22,377 nt of DNA from JBPOFM01 sp038259855 (GTDB lineage Bacteria; Bacteroidota; Bacteroidia; Flavobacteriales; Flavobacteriaceae), in contig JBBSOJ010000019.1 of NCBI GenBank assembly GCA_038259855.1, positions 1 through 22,377 of the forward strand, written 5' to 3'. Numbering within the stretch: the stretch's first letter is position 1; each line of letters opens with the position of its first letter. Under the pieces are notes generated by a model. It saw only the letters and a program-made list of their open reading frames with translations, did no database searches and was not told the origin of the DNA. Made by a program: the position numbers and the translations under genes. Shown one piece after another: positions 1 through 6,641 of the stretch.

Positions 1-816
1 AACAACAATTTTCATTCGCTCAAAAATTAGTTTCATAGCTTTAATTATAGCATCTTCTTCCACCCTTATAATCCGATCGACATACTTTTGAATGATTGGA
101 AAGTTGATATCACCCAATTGGGTTCTTAAACCATCAGCAATCGTATCAGTTGAAGTATTTGATTCTATTTTTCCGCTTTTGAGCGATCTGTAGGCATCGT
201 CCACTTGTTTCGGCTCTCCTCCTATGGTTTTACAGTTGTTACCAAAATAATGAGCTGAAAGTGACGTTCCTGCAATCAGTCCACCGCCACCAACGGGAGC
301 AATGACCATCTCTAGATCTGGATAATCTTCTAATAACTCAAGACATGCCGTTCCATTGCCAAGAATGACATTCAAATCGTTTGATGGATGGACAAAAGTC
401 GCTCCAGTCTCTTGTATAATACGATTACTTGCATCTTCCCTCGCCGCTAAATTAGACTTGCATCTCGTAATAATGCCATGATACCCTTTTACCGCTTCTA
501 TTTTGACGTTTGGAGCATTTTCCGGCATAACGATATACGCAGGCACATTTAAACTTCTAGCTGCTAAAGACAATGCCTGCGCAAAATTCCCTGAAGAGTG
601 AGTTACCACTCCTCTATGTCGTTGCTCGTCCGTAAGTTGAAGAATGGCATTTACAGCACCTCTCATTTTGAATGCTCCCATTTTTTGAAAGTTCTCACAT
701 TTGAAAACGATATTGGCCCCTGACATGTCATTTATTAGTGTGGAAGACAACACAGGTGTTCGGTGTATGTAAGGTTGGATTCGTTTAGCGCTTGCCAATA
801 GGGAAGTCTTATCCAT
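1..816 (-). CDS. PLP-dependent threonine/serine dehydratase (partial, 3' end beyond left edge)
   Basis: This is a fold-type II PLP enzyme of the threonine/serine dehydratase and serine racemase group, a cytosolic enzyme that deaminates threonine or serine to the 2-oxo acid. The frame is open from the ATG at 814-816 to base 1, giving 272 residues without the C-terminus. Visible motifs are the Schiff-base lysine in GAFKMRGA (Lys50), the PLP-ring-contacting SSGN loop (residues 74-77) and the phosphate-binding glycine loop GGGGL (176-180). No C-terminal ACT regulatory domain can be judged because the gene is cut. It starts 23 bp after the stop of the MtfA-like peptidase on the same strand, so the two may be cotranscribed. 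A serine racemase or threo-3-hydroxyaspartate dehydratase activity cannot be separated from threonine dehydratase by these motifs. The family call is sure; the substrate is not. Confidence 0.9.
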   Translation of the reverse strand, partial: MDKTSLLASAKRIQPYIHRTPVLSSTLINDMSGANIVFKCENFQKMGAFKMRGAVNAILQLTDEQRHRGVVTHSSGNFAQALSLAARSLNVPAYIVMPENAPNVKIEAVKGYHGIITRCKSNLAAREDASNRIIQETGATFVHPSNDLNVILGNGTACLELLEDYPDLEMVIAPVGGGGLIAGTSLSAHYFGNNCKTIGGEPKQVDDAYRSLKSGKIESNTSTDTIADGLRTQLGDINFPIIQKYVDRIIRVEEDAIIKAMKLIFERMKIVV

Positions 817-839
817 TTTTTGATATCGTATTTAATTGA

Positions 840-1691
840 TTAATAGCCGGCAAAATTAAAATTAAGCATCTGCTTGGTCTTATGGTATACTTCTGGGAAT
901 TGAGATCGAAATTCAGCAGGAGATTCCATAAATGTCTCTATGATGACGGCTACAAATTCATATTGATTGGTATAGGCATACTCCCTAAAATACCGAGATT
1001 CGATCAAGGAATTTCGTAAAAGTTCGTTTGTTGACAACAACGTCATTAATTCTTTAAAGGAATCTGCAAAAAGCGTCGAGCTTACATCGCGTTCTTTAAA
1101 GCTATTGAGATGAATCGCATGTGCAAATTCATGGATTCCTAAATTTACGTTATCATTGGTTGTATCAAAGCCTTCTTCAAAGTCTTTCCAGGAAAATACA
1201 AGTGTTTTTAATTTTGGATTGAATTCGCCTTTATGATACTGTTGATTGGTCGTTGAATAAAACTCTTTGGGATAGATAAAGATATTGTCTATTAGACCAA
1301 TATAAAAGTCCCGAAAACCAAATGTGAGCATGACGGCTGTAGCCGCAATTAATATTCGCATTTCCTCTGTAATCTGTAGTCCATCTCTTCCTACAAATTT
1401 TTTATCCTTAATGAAGGAAATAACTCGATGTTCAAAATAACCTCTATGCTTTGGCTTTAATTTTTTATAAAAGTCAAACTTACTCACTAAAATATGTTGC
1501 TGTTTTGAATCTAAAGATTTAAGAAAAAATGGATTGAAGATATAATAGGGTTTTTTCTTCCGAATGACGTAAGCCATCTCTGCCATTTTAAACATAAAAT
1601 TGAATAAAACTATGAGGAGTAAAAAAAAGAAAAGTCCTATTATTAGTTTTCCTCCAATAGAAAATTGCTCCAAAAATAAATATGTTGACAT
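840..1691 (-). CDS. MtfA-like (peptidase M90 family) zinc-dependent peptidase, membrane anchored
   Basis: A 283-residue protein with one N-terminal hydrophobic segment (about residues 13-35), then a soluble domain carrying the zinc motif HEFAH (His187, Glu188, His191) followed by a second conserved block, QYEFVAVIIETF (243-254), which should supply the third, glutamate ligand. This pattern matches the MtfA/DUF980 group. E. coli MtfA is a soluble aminopeptidase-like protein that binds the glucose regulator Mlc; an Mlc role here is not implied. Many Bacteroidota homologues carry the N-terminal membrane anchor seen here. The ATG at 1691 is preceded by a TATCTTTA promoter-like element and a 16-bp palindrome. 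The downstream neighbour is a dehydratase gene 23 bp away. The family assignment is good; the physiological substrate is unknown. Confidence 0.85.
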   Translation of the reverse strand: MSTYLFLEQFSIGGKLIIGLFFFLLLIVLFNFMFKMAEMAYVIRKKKPYYIFNPFFLKSLDSKQQHILVSKFDFYKKLKPKHRGYFEHRVISFIKDKKFVGRDGLQITEEMRILIAATAVMLTFGFRDFYIGLIDNIFIYPKEFYSTTNQQYHKGEFNPKLKTLVFSWKDFEEGFDTTNDNVNLGIHEFAHAIHLNSFKERDVSSTLFADSFKELMTLLSTNELLRNSLIESRYFREYAYTNQYEFVAVIIETFMESPAEFRSQFPEVYHKTKQMLNFNFAGY

Positions 1692-1744
1692 AAACTGTAG
1701 ACTTGGTTGATATTCATTTTATGAGGGAACCGAATTGCGAAACC

Positions 1745-1752
1745 TAAAGATA
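1745..1752 (-). promoter_or_regulatory. Putative -7 promoter element of the MtfA-like peptidase gene
   Basis: On the minus strand this reads TATCTTTA, one mismatch from the Bacteroidota -7 consensus TAnnTTTG. It lies 53 bp upstream of the ATG. No clear TTTG -33 element sits at the expected spacing. Inference only. Confidence 0.4.
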
Positions 1753-1756
1753 CAAA

Positions 1757-1772
1757 ACTCACATATGCGAGT
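1757..1772. promoter_or_regulatory. 16-bp imperfect palindrome upstream of the peptidase gene
   Basis: ACTCACATATGCGAGT is an inverted repeat with 14 of 16 positions symmetric. It ends 4 bp upstream of the putative -7 element at 1745-1752, where a repressor or activator site would be expected. The regulator is unknown. Confidence 0.35.
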
Positions 1773-1900
1773 GACTTACCATAAGTAAATAAGCTAACAT
1801 AATTTTTACAAAACATAATTTAACAGGAAATATTCAATCGTTTATAAAATCAGTTTACCTGTTTTAAGAAGAAGTTTTGGATCCGATAGAATTACTACCT
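1773..1900. other. Non-coding AT-rich spacer
   Basis: Together with the repeat array that follows, this belongs to a 661-bp stretch (1692-2352) without a protein gene. Between 1773 and 1900 I see no convincing ORF, RNA gene or motif, only a weak AACAGG/CCTGTT inverted repeat with a loop of about 30 nt. Confidence 0.5.
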
Positions 1901-2347
1901 TAAAATAGTTTAAAAGAAAAAACGCTCAAGCACACTTGGCGTTAGAGGGGATTGTAGATCCCATGGCGTTCCGCCCTGAAAATTGTTCAAACGAAAAAAC
2001 GCTCAAGCAAGCTTGGCTGTTACCGGGATTGTAGATCCCATGGCGTTCCGCCCTGAAAATTGTTTAAACGAAAAAACGCTCAAGCAAGCTTGGCGTTAGA
2101 GGGGATTGTAGATCCCATGGCGTTCCGCCCTGAAAATTGTTCAAACGAAAAAACGCTCAAGCAAGCTTGGCGTTAGAGGGGATTGTAGATCCCGTGGCGT
2201 TCCGCACTGAAAATTGTTCAAACGAAAAAACGCTCAAGAAAGCTTGGCTTTAGAGGGGATTGTAGATCCCATGGCGTTCCGCCCTGAAAATTGTTTAAAC
2301 GAAAAAACGCTCAAGCAAGCTTGGCGTTTTTTCTTTTTAAACAATTT
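1901..2347. repeat. Six-copy 77-bp tandem repeat array of hairpin/terminator modules
   Basis: Units start at 1901, 1978, 2055, 2132, 2209 and 2286, an exact 77-bp period throughout. Units 2-5 differ from each other at only a few positions. Unit 1 is more degenerate at its left end, and unit 6 is 62 bp long because its second half is replaced by the T-rich arm of a long palindrome next to the tRNA. Read on the minus strand, each full unit folds into three stem-loops: GGCG-GAA-CGCC, GGGAT-CTACA-ATCCC, and a stem AACGC/GCGTT with inner CAAGC/GCTTG followed by a TTTTTTCGTTT tract. The third has intrinsic-terminator form. Since 77 is not a multiple of 3, a protein repeat is excluded. The array lies directly 3' of tRNA-Arg in the sense of tRNA transcription. 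Confidence 0.9.
2288..2347. terminator. Long bidirectional intrinsic terminator downstream of tRNA-Arg
   Basis: This 60-bp near-perfect palindrome has an outer arm AAATTGTTTAAA pairing with TTTAAACAATTT, a middle stem AAAAAACGC/GCGTTTTTT and an inner CAAGC/GCTTG around a two-base centre. There is one bulged base at the inner stem and a mismatch/bulge pair further out. Both strands have a U-tract after the GC core, so it can terminate in either direction. It starts 5 bp after the tRNA 3' end and forms the last unit of the 77-bp array. Confidence 0.8.
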
Positions 2348-2352
2348 ATTCG

Positions 2353-2426
2353 TGACCTCGAAGGGATTCGAACCCCCAACCGTCAGAGCCGAAATCTGAT
2401 ATTCTATCCAGTTGAACTACGAGGCC
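2353..2426 (-). tRNA. tRNA-Arg (anticodon UCG)
   Basis: The 74-nt cloverleaf folds completely on the minus strand. Acceptor stem GGCCTCG pairs with CGAGGTC (one G-U), D stem GTTC with GAAT, anticodon stem TCAGA with TCTGA, and T stem GGGGG with CCCTT around the loop TTCGAAT. The seven-base anticodon loop TTTCGGC gives anticodon TCG, which reads CGA arginine codons. The discriminator base is A and CCA is not encoded, so it must be added after transcription. It lies between a yqeY-like gene and the 77-bp array, with a strong terminator 5 bp downstream. Confidence 0.97.
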
Positions 2427-2458
2427 GTTTTTTTTAGTAAGCAGTAGGCAGTAATACT

Positions 2459-2483
2459 CTCAAAGATTTTGAAAAAATTTGAG
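2459..2483 (-). promoter_or_regulatory. Short inverted repeat with promoter-like core between yqeY and tRNA-Arg
   Basis: CTCAAA and TTTGAG arms enclose an AT-rich inner pairing. On the minus strand it includes AATCTTTG, one mismatch from TAnnTTTG, 33 bp upstream of the tRNA 5' end. It could be the tRNA promoter core or a weak stem after yqeY. Next to it (2434-2455) the minus strand reads TACTGCCTACTGC, a short degenerate tandem word. Low certainty. Confidence 0.3.
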
Positions 2484-2492
2484 GTTTGTATA

Positions 2493-2942
2493 TTATGCCA
2501 ATTTAGATTTGACAATTGTCGAAATTGTTTTTCCGTCCGCTTTTCCCGCTAATTGTTCATTCACAATTCCCATCACCTTACCCATATCTTTCATGCCTTC
2601 AGCACCAACCTTATTTATGGTTTCCACAACCACTTTTTCAATTTCCGTTTCAGACAATTGTGCTGGTAAAAACTGCATGATGATCTCTGCCTGTGCCAAC
2701 TCTGGTTCTGCGAGATCAGCTCTATTTTGCTCGGAATATATAGAAGCACTATCTTTTCTTTGCTTTACTAATTTCGATAATATCTGAATCTCTTGCTGTT
2801 CTGATAGTTCTTCTTTAGTTCCTGTTTCAGTTTGTGCCAATAATATTTCAGATTTAACAGCTCTCAAAGCTGACAAAGCCATTTGATCTTTCTCCTTCAT
2901 GGCCGCTTTCATGGCAATCATTATATTATCCTGTAATCTCAT
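2493..2942 (-). CDS. GatB/YqeY domain protein
   Basis: A 149-residue soluble helical protein matching the stand-alone YqeY family, which resembles the C-terminal tail domain of GatB, the tRNA-binding subunit of the Asp/Glu-tRNA amidotransferase. The N-terminal block MRLQDNIMIAMKAAMKEKDQ, the central EILSKLVKQRKDS and IYSEQNRADL segments, and the C-terminal MKDMGKVMGIVNEQLAGKADG glycine-containing helix region are all typical, and the length is normal. No catalytic residues are known. A role linked to tRNA is inferred from GatB only. Its minus-strand neighbours are ftsZ upstream, separated by a strong terminator, and tRNA-Arg downstream. It has its own promoter-like element TATCTTCG 20 bp upstream of the ATG, so it is probably an independent unit. 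Confidence 0.93.
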   Translation of the reverse strand: MRLQDNIMIAMKAAMKEKDQMALSALRAVKSEILLAQTETGTKEELSEQQEIQILSKLVKQRKDSASIYSEQNRADLAEPELAQAEIIMQFLPAQLSETEIEKVVVETINKVGAEGMKDMGKVMGIVNEQLAGKADGKTISTIVKSKLA

Positions 2943-2961
2943 TCTTGCTTTTTTGATGCTG

Positions 2962-2969
2962 CGAAGATA
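2962..2969 (-). promoter_or_regulatory. Putative -7 promoter element of yqeY
   Basis: The minus strand reads TATCTTCG followed by CAGC, one mismatch from TAnnTTTG. It sits 19 bp upstream of the ATG at 2942 and beyond the ftsZ terminator, as expected for an independent promoter. No well-placed -33 TTTG is seen. Confidence 0.5.
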
Positions 2970-3103
2970 CTAAAAAAGTTTTCAGTCTGTCGCATGCAAA
3001 TTACTGTTTTTGCTATGTGTTCTCGGATACTTAAATTTTCTTAAAGCGATCCTAGTCTTAAGAATGCCGTAATCAATCTCTTAAAAGAATTGAGCCCTCA
3101 CAG

Positions 3104-3143
3104 AATAAAAAACTCCAAAAAGCACTGCTACTTTTCGGAGTTT
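3104..3143 (-). terminator. Intrinsic terminator after ftsZ (end of dcw cluster)
   Basis: On the minus strand, AAACTCCGAAAAG pairs with CTTTTTGGAGTTT across an eight-base loop (TAGCAGTG), and the stem runs into a TTTTTTAT tract. It begins 33 bp after the ftsZ stop, so it should end the dcw transcript. Confidence 0.88.
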
Positions 3144-3175
3144 CAATAGAGTTTTTTAGTATCCTGTCTATCCCA

Positions 3176-5128
3176 TTAATCAACGTTATCATGTAGAAAT
3201 GAATTGTTGCTTCTCAATTGAATGTCATCGTTATCATCGGTACCAACCGACATTCTAGATGTTTTTGTTTCTGAAGAAAAATGTGTATCCTCTAAATTAA
3301 CACCTTGTCTGCGGTAGGCCGGAATTTTTTCAAGCTCATCGACTTTGGCGGTGTTGAATTTATGATTAAAATCCTTCATCTTACGACGTCTCTCATCAGC
3401 ACGTTCTTTTAACAGATCAGAAATCGGACTGTTCATTGGATCGATTTCATGGCGCTCTTTTGCCTCCACTTCTTGTGAAGCAATTACTTTTTTCTCAAAT
3501 ACGATTTCCTCATCTATTTCAATTACCTTCTTTGACTTGTCGACTTTAGAGTAAGTATCGAAGGATGAACAATCTTCCAAAGCATATCGTTTTTCACCAG
3601 ATTCATTCGCTTCTGTCACAGGAATGATCTCAATATGATCGTTGACTTTTAGATCTCTCACCTCTTCATGCAACGAAAATAAGATGCGGTTATCGTCCTC
3701 TTTTATATCTTTTTGGTTATTTGGAATTGGCAAGTCAAACGTCAAAGAAATTTGCTCTTCCTCATCAAACATAGTTGGTTTCTCTACCTCTTGTTTTAAA
3801 ATAGGTGTGATCACAAAATCATCCTCATCAATTGTATCCAAGACTTCTTCATACGACACATTCAAATTTCTGATAAATTCAGATGTTGGGATTAAATTGG
3901 AATGAGACGCCAAAGGTGTCGGTGCAAATGCTATCGGATTCGTGCTGTTTTTTATGTCTTTATTAACTTCTTCTTCATCAAAAAGATCATGCTTCACGAT
4001 GGATTCCTTCACCACTTGCTTTTCAAAGATAATATCCGGTTTGATAATGGCCGGTTCACGATCTTTTGTCTTCACATCTGTATTTTGATCCTCTAATTCA
4101 TGAACAACTTTAACTGTTTCAGTATTTGAAATTTCATTCTGTTGCTCAATGTCAAAACCGGTGGCGATGATGGTTACTGAAATGGATTCTTGCAATTTTT
4201 CATCTTCACCAACACCCATAATGATATTGGCGCCATGTCCTGCTTCATTTTGAATATGATCATTGATTTCTCCGATTTCGTCTATGGTAATTTCTTGAGT
4301 TCCTGAAACAATCAATAATAGAACATTTTTAGCCCCAGTAATTTTATTATCATTTAGCAATGGTGAATCAAGCGCTTGCATAATAGCTTCATTGGCACGC
4401 GATTTGCCTGATGCTGTTGCGGAGCCCATAATAGCAGTGCCACTATTACTTAATACCGTTTTTGCATCACGTAAATCGATGTTCTGTGTATAATGATGTG
4501 TTATTACTTCTGCAATCCCTCTTGAGGCCGTTGATAAGACTTCATCTGCTTTTGAAAATCCGGCTTTAAAACCTAAATTTCCGTATACTTCACGTAATTT
4601 GTTATTGTTGATAACCACTAAAGAATCAACGTGTGAGCGCAACGTTTCAATTCCTTTTTGTGCTTGTTCGTTTCGAAGTTTCCCCTCAAAAAGGAAAGGC
4701 ATCGTAACAATACCAACTGTTAAAATATCCAATTCTTTAGCCATTTTAGCGATGATAGGAGCAGCTCCAGTACCTGTTCCACCACCCATACCTGCCGTAA
4801 TGAATACCATTTTTGTATTGGTATCCAACATTCGACGAATATCTTCCAAACTCTCCAATGCCGATTGCTCACCCACTTCAGGGTTTGCGCCTGCACCGAG
4901 ACCTTCAGTTAAATTGACTCCAAGTTGAATTTTATTTGGCACACCGCTACTGTTCAGCGCCTGTGAATCTGTATTACAGATAACAAAATCAACTCCTTTT
5001 ATTCCTTGTTGAAACATATGATTGATGGCGTTGCTCCCGCCTCCACCGACACCAATTACTTTGATGACATTCGATTGGTTTTTAGGCAAATCGAAGGATA
5101 TGTTTCCGAATTCATGTGTATTGCTCAT
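3176..5128 (-). CDS. ftsZ: Cell division GTPase FtsZ with long acidic C-terminal extension
   Basis: FtsZ is the tubulin-like GTPase that polymerises into the Z-ring at midcell. The globular domain (about residues 18-335) has the glycine loop VGGGGSNAIN (27-36) and the tubulin signature GGGTGTG (115-121), plus an intact T7 region with RGIAEVI and NIDLRDAKTVL. The protein is 650 residues against about 380-400 in E. coli and Bacillus. The extra length is a charged, acidic, low-complexity linker (about 340-600). A conserved IPAYRRQGV block starts at residue 602 and probably corresponds to the partner-binding tail peptide, and a second conserved end FLHDNVD closes the protein; this architecture is usual for Flavobacteriaceae. 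The gene is last in the dcw cluster, 169 bp after ftsA, with a structured spacer before it and a terminator after it. Confidence 0.98.
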   Translation of the reverse strand: MSNTHEFGNISFDLPKNQSNVIKVIGVGGGGSNAINHMFQQGIKGVDFVICNTDSQALNSSGVPNKIQLGVNLTEGLGAGANPEVGEQSALESLEDIRRMLDTNTKMVFITAGMGGGTGTGAAPIIAKMAKELDILTVGIVTMPFLFEGKLRNEQAQKGIETLRSHVDSLVVINNNKLREVYGNLGFKAGFSKADEVLSTASRGIAEVITHHYTQNIDLRDAKTVLSNSGTAIMGSATASGKSRANEAIMQALDSPLLNDNKITGAKNVLLLIVSGTQEITIDEIGEINDHIQNEAGHGANIIMGVGEDEKLQESISVTIIATGFDIEQQNEISNTETVKVVHELEDQNTDVKTKDREPAIIKPDIIFEKQVVKESIVKHDLFDEEEVNKDIKNSTNPIAFAPTPLASHSNLIPTSEFIRNLNVSYEEVLDTIDEDDFVITPILKQEVEKPTMFDEEEQISLTFDLPIPNNQKDIKEDDNRILFSLHEEVRDLKVNDHIEIIPVTEANESGEKRYALEDCSSFDTYSKVDKSKKVIEIDEEIVFEKKVIASQEVEAKERHEIDPMNSPISDLLKERADERRRKMKDFNHKFNTAKVDELEKIPAYRRQGVNLEDTHFSSETKTSRMSVGTDDNDDIQLRSNNSFLHDNVD

Positions 5129-5297
5129 AGTGTTTTAGGGTTTTTCTGGATTCCTCTTTGTCAGCCTTTTGAGATAACATCTCTCCAAGGAGAGAAAAAG
5201 AGTCATTAATTAATATTTGGTTCTTATGTTGTTGAACCTACAAAATTTTTCATCCCTCTCCGAAATTCCGGATTGGTGATTGTAGGCTATTCTATAA
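5129..5297 (-). promoter_or_regulatory. Structured ftsA-ftsZ spacer, possible leader or attenuator-like RNA
   Basis: This is the longest spacer in the dcw cluster. It holds three inverted repeats: TCTCTCC/GGAGAGA around AA (5180-5195), GGTTC/GAACC around ten bases (5219-5238) and CCTACAA/TTGTAGG enclosing 36 bases (5237-5286). In the transcript, the CUCUCC arm at 5190-5195 could pair either with its local GGAGAG or with a second GGAGAG at 5256-5261, and both cannot form at once. There is no U-tract after the hairpins, so this is not an intrinsic terminator. Function is inferred only. Confidence 0.4.
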
Positions 5298-6638
5298 TTA
5301 TTCTGCGTTATCTAAAAAATCTTTGACACGCTCTGTTAATTTGTCCAAAAACGATTTACGTTCTTTTTTTGGTGGTGCCATCACCTCATCTTCTTCATCA
5401 TCAATAATAGGTTGCGGTGCATCCTCAATAGCGCTCTGAACTTCCAGTTCTTCCTGCTTTTCAATGCGCTTGCGTTCTTGACGTTTGAGTCCATCCATAA
5501 CCAAACCAACTGCAGTTGCAAATAAGGGGCTTGCGACTTCTTCATCACTATCACCCGCCAAATGCTCATTTGGATATCCTATTCTGGTATCCATACCCGT
5601 GATATATTCCACCAATTGCTTTAAATGTTTCAATTGGGCGCCACCACCTGTCAATACAATGCCTGCGATCAATTTCTTTTTTTGCTCTTCGTGACCGTAG
5701 TTTTTAATTTCGACATACACTTGCTCTACGATTTCCGTAACTCGTGCATGAATGATTTTTGACAAGTTCTTTAACGTAATTTCTTTTGGTTCACGTCCAC
5801 GCAACCCTGGAATGGAAACGATCTCATTATCCTTATTTTCTCCTGGCCACGCAGACCCAAATTTCACTTTTAACAATTCGGCTTGCTTTTCAATAATTGA
5901 ACAACCTTCCTTGATATCCTCGGTGATGACATTACCACCAAAAGGAATGACTGCTGTATGACGAATAATGCCATCTTTAAAAACAGCTAAATCGGTAGTA
6001 CCACCTCCTATGTCAATCAACGCAACGCCTGCTTCTTTTTCTTCTTGACTCAATACGGCATTTGCCGATGCCAACGGCTCTAACGTAATGCCTTCCAATT
6101 CCAAACCAGAACTTTTTACGCAGCGACCAATATTTCTGATCGAGGATACCTGACCAACAACCACATGAAAATTAGCTTCCAATCGACCACCGTACATACC
6201 AATCGGTTCTTTTATTTCGGCTTGACCATCCACTTTATATTCCTGTGGCAATACATGAATAATCTCTTCACCAGGCAACATCACTAATTTATGAACCTGG
6301 TTAATTAATCGGTCTATGTCCTCTTCATCAATAACCAAGTCAGAATTAGGTCTGGTGATGTAATCGCTATGCTGTAAACTTCTGATGTGCTGACCAGCGA
6401 TTCCTACAGTCACATCTTCAATTTTTAAGCCACTTTCAGCTTCCGCCTCTTGGACAGCTTGCTGAATGGATTGAATTGTCTGCGTTATATTATTAACAAC
6501 ACCGCGATGAACTCCTAGACTTTTGGACTTTCCAATACCCAAAATTTCGGCTTTACCATATTCGTTTTTACGACCAATCATTGCCACGATCTTTGTGGTT
6601 CCGATATCCAATCCTACTGAAATTTTATTATTTTCCAT
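5298..6638 (-). CDS. ftsA: Cell division protein FtsA
   Basis: FtsA is an actin-fold ATPase that tethers FtsZ filaments to the inner membrane and recruits later divisome proteins. The 446-residue product has phosphate-binding loop 1 GLDIGTTKIVAMIG (9-22), the 1C SHS2 region following it, phosphate loop 2 LIDIGGGTTDLAVF (about 206-219) and the adenosine motif VLTGGGAQLK. The C-terminus carries an acidic linker (IDDEEDEV) and ends in SFLDKLTERVKDFLDNAE, which can form the amphipathic membrane-targeting helix. Length is a little above the E. coli protein (420). It begins 3 bp after the ftsQ stop and is followed by a 169-bp spacer and then ftsZ, the usual order. The ATG start fits the family. Confidence 0.97.
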   Translation of the reverse strand: MENNKISVGLDIGTTKIVAMIGRKNEYGKAEILGIGKSKSLGVHRGVVNNITQTIQSIQQAVQEAEAESGLKIEDVTVGIAGQHIRSLQHSDYITRPNSDLVIDEEDIDRLINQVHKLVMLPGEEIIHVLPQEYKVDGQAEIKEPIGMYGGRLEANFHVVVGQVSSIRNIGRCVKSSGLELEGITLEPLASANAVLSQEEKEAGVALIDIGGGTTDLAVFKDGIIRHTAVIPFGGNVITEDIKEGCSIIEKQAELLKVKFGSAWPGENKDNEIVSIPGLRGREPKEITLKNLSKIIHARVTEIVEQVYVEIKNYGHEEQKKKLIAGIVLTGGGAQLKHLKQLVEYITGMDTRIGYPNEHLAGDSDEEVASPLFATAVGLVMDGLKRQERKRIEKQEELEVQSAIEDAPQPIIDDEEDEVMAPPKKERKSFLDKLTERVKDFLDNAE

Positions 6639-6641
6639 CGT

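Noticed and set aside
1901..1977. 77-bp units as degenerate tRNA copies, because of their tRNA-like length
   Set aside because: No T-loop TTCGA motif, acceptor stem or anticodon arm can be aligned; the stems differ from a cloverleaf.
1901..2347. CRISPR array or integron attC sites
   Set aside because: Units are contiguous, with no unique spacers and no gene cassettes between them, and no cas or integrase gene is present.
2214..2399. 61-residue plus-strand ORF over the last repeats and the tRNA
   Set aside because: It runs through two 77-bp units and into the antisense of tRNA-Arg; the 77-bp period changes frame each copy, so it is a chance ORF.
2347..2426. Integration (att) site at the tRNA 3' end
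   Set aside because: No copy of the tRNA 3' end occurs in the array or elsewhere in the window, and no integrase gene is near.
4599..4928. 109-residue plus-strand ORF inside ftsZ
   Set aside because: Antisense to the conserved FtsZ GTPase domain; composition reflects complementary codons of ftsZ.
5180..5195. Hairpin before ftsZ as an intrinsic terminator
   Set aside because: No U-tract follows on the transcribed strand, and termination here would silence ftsZ, so a leader structure is more likely.
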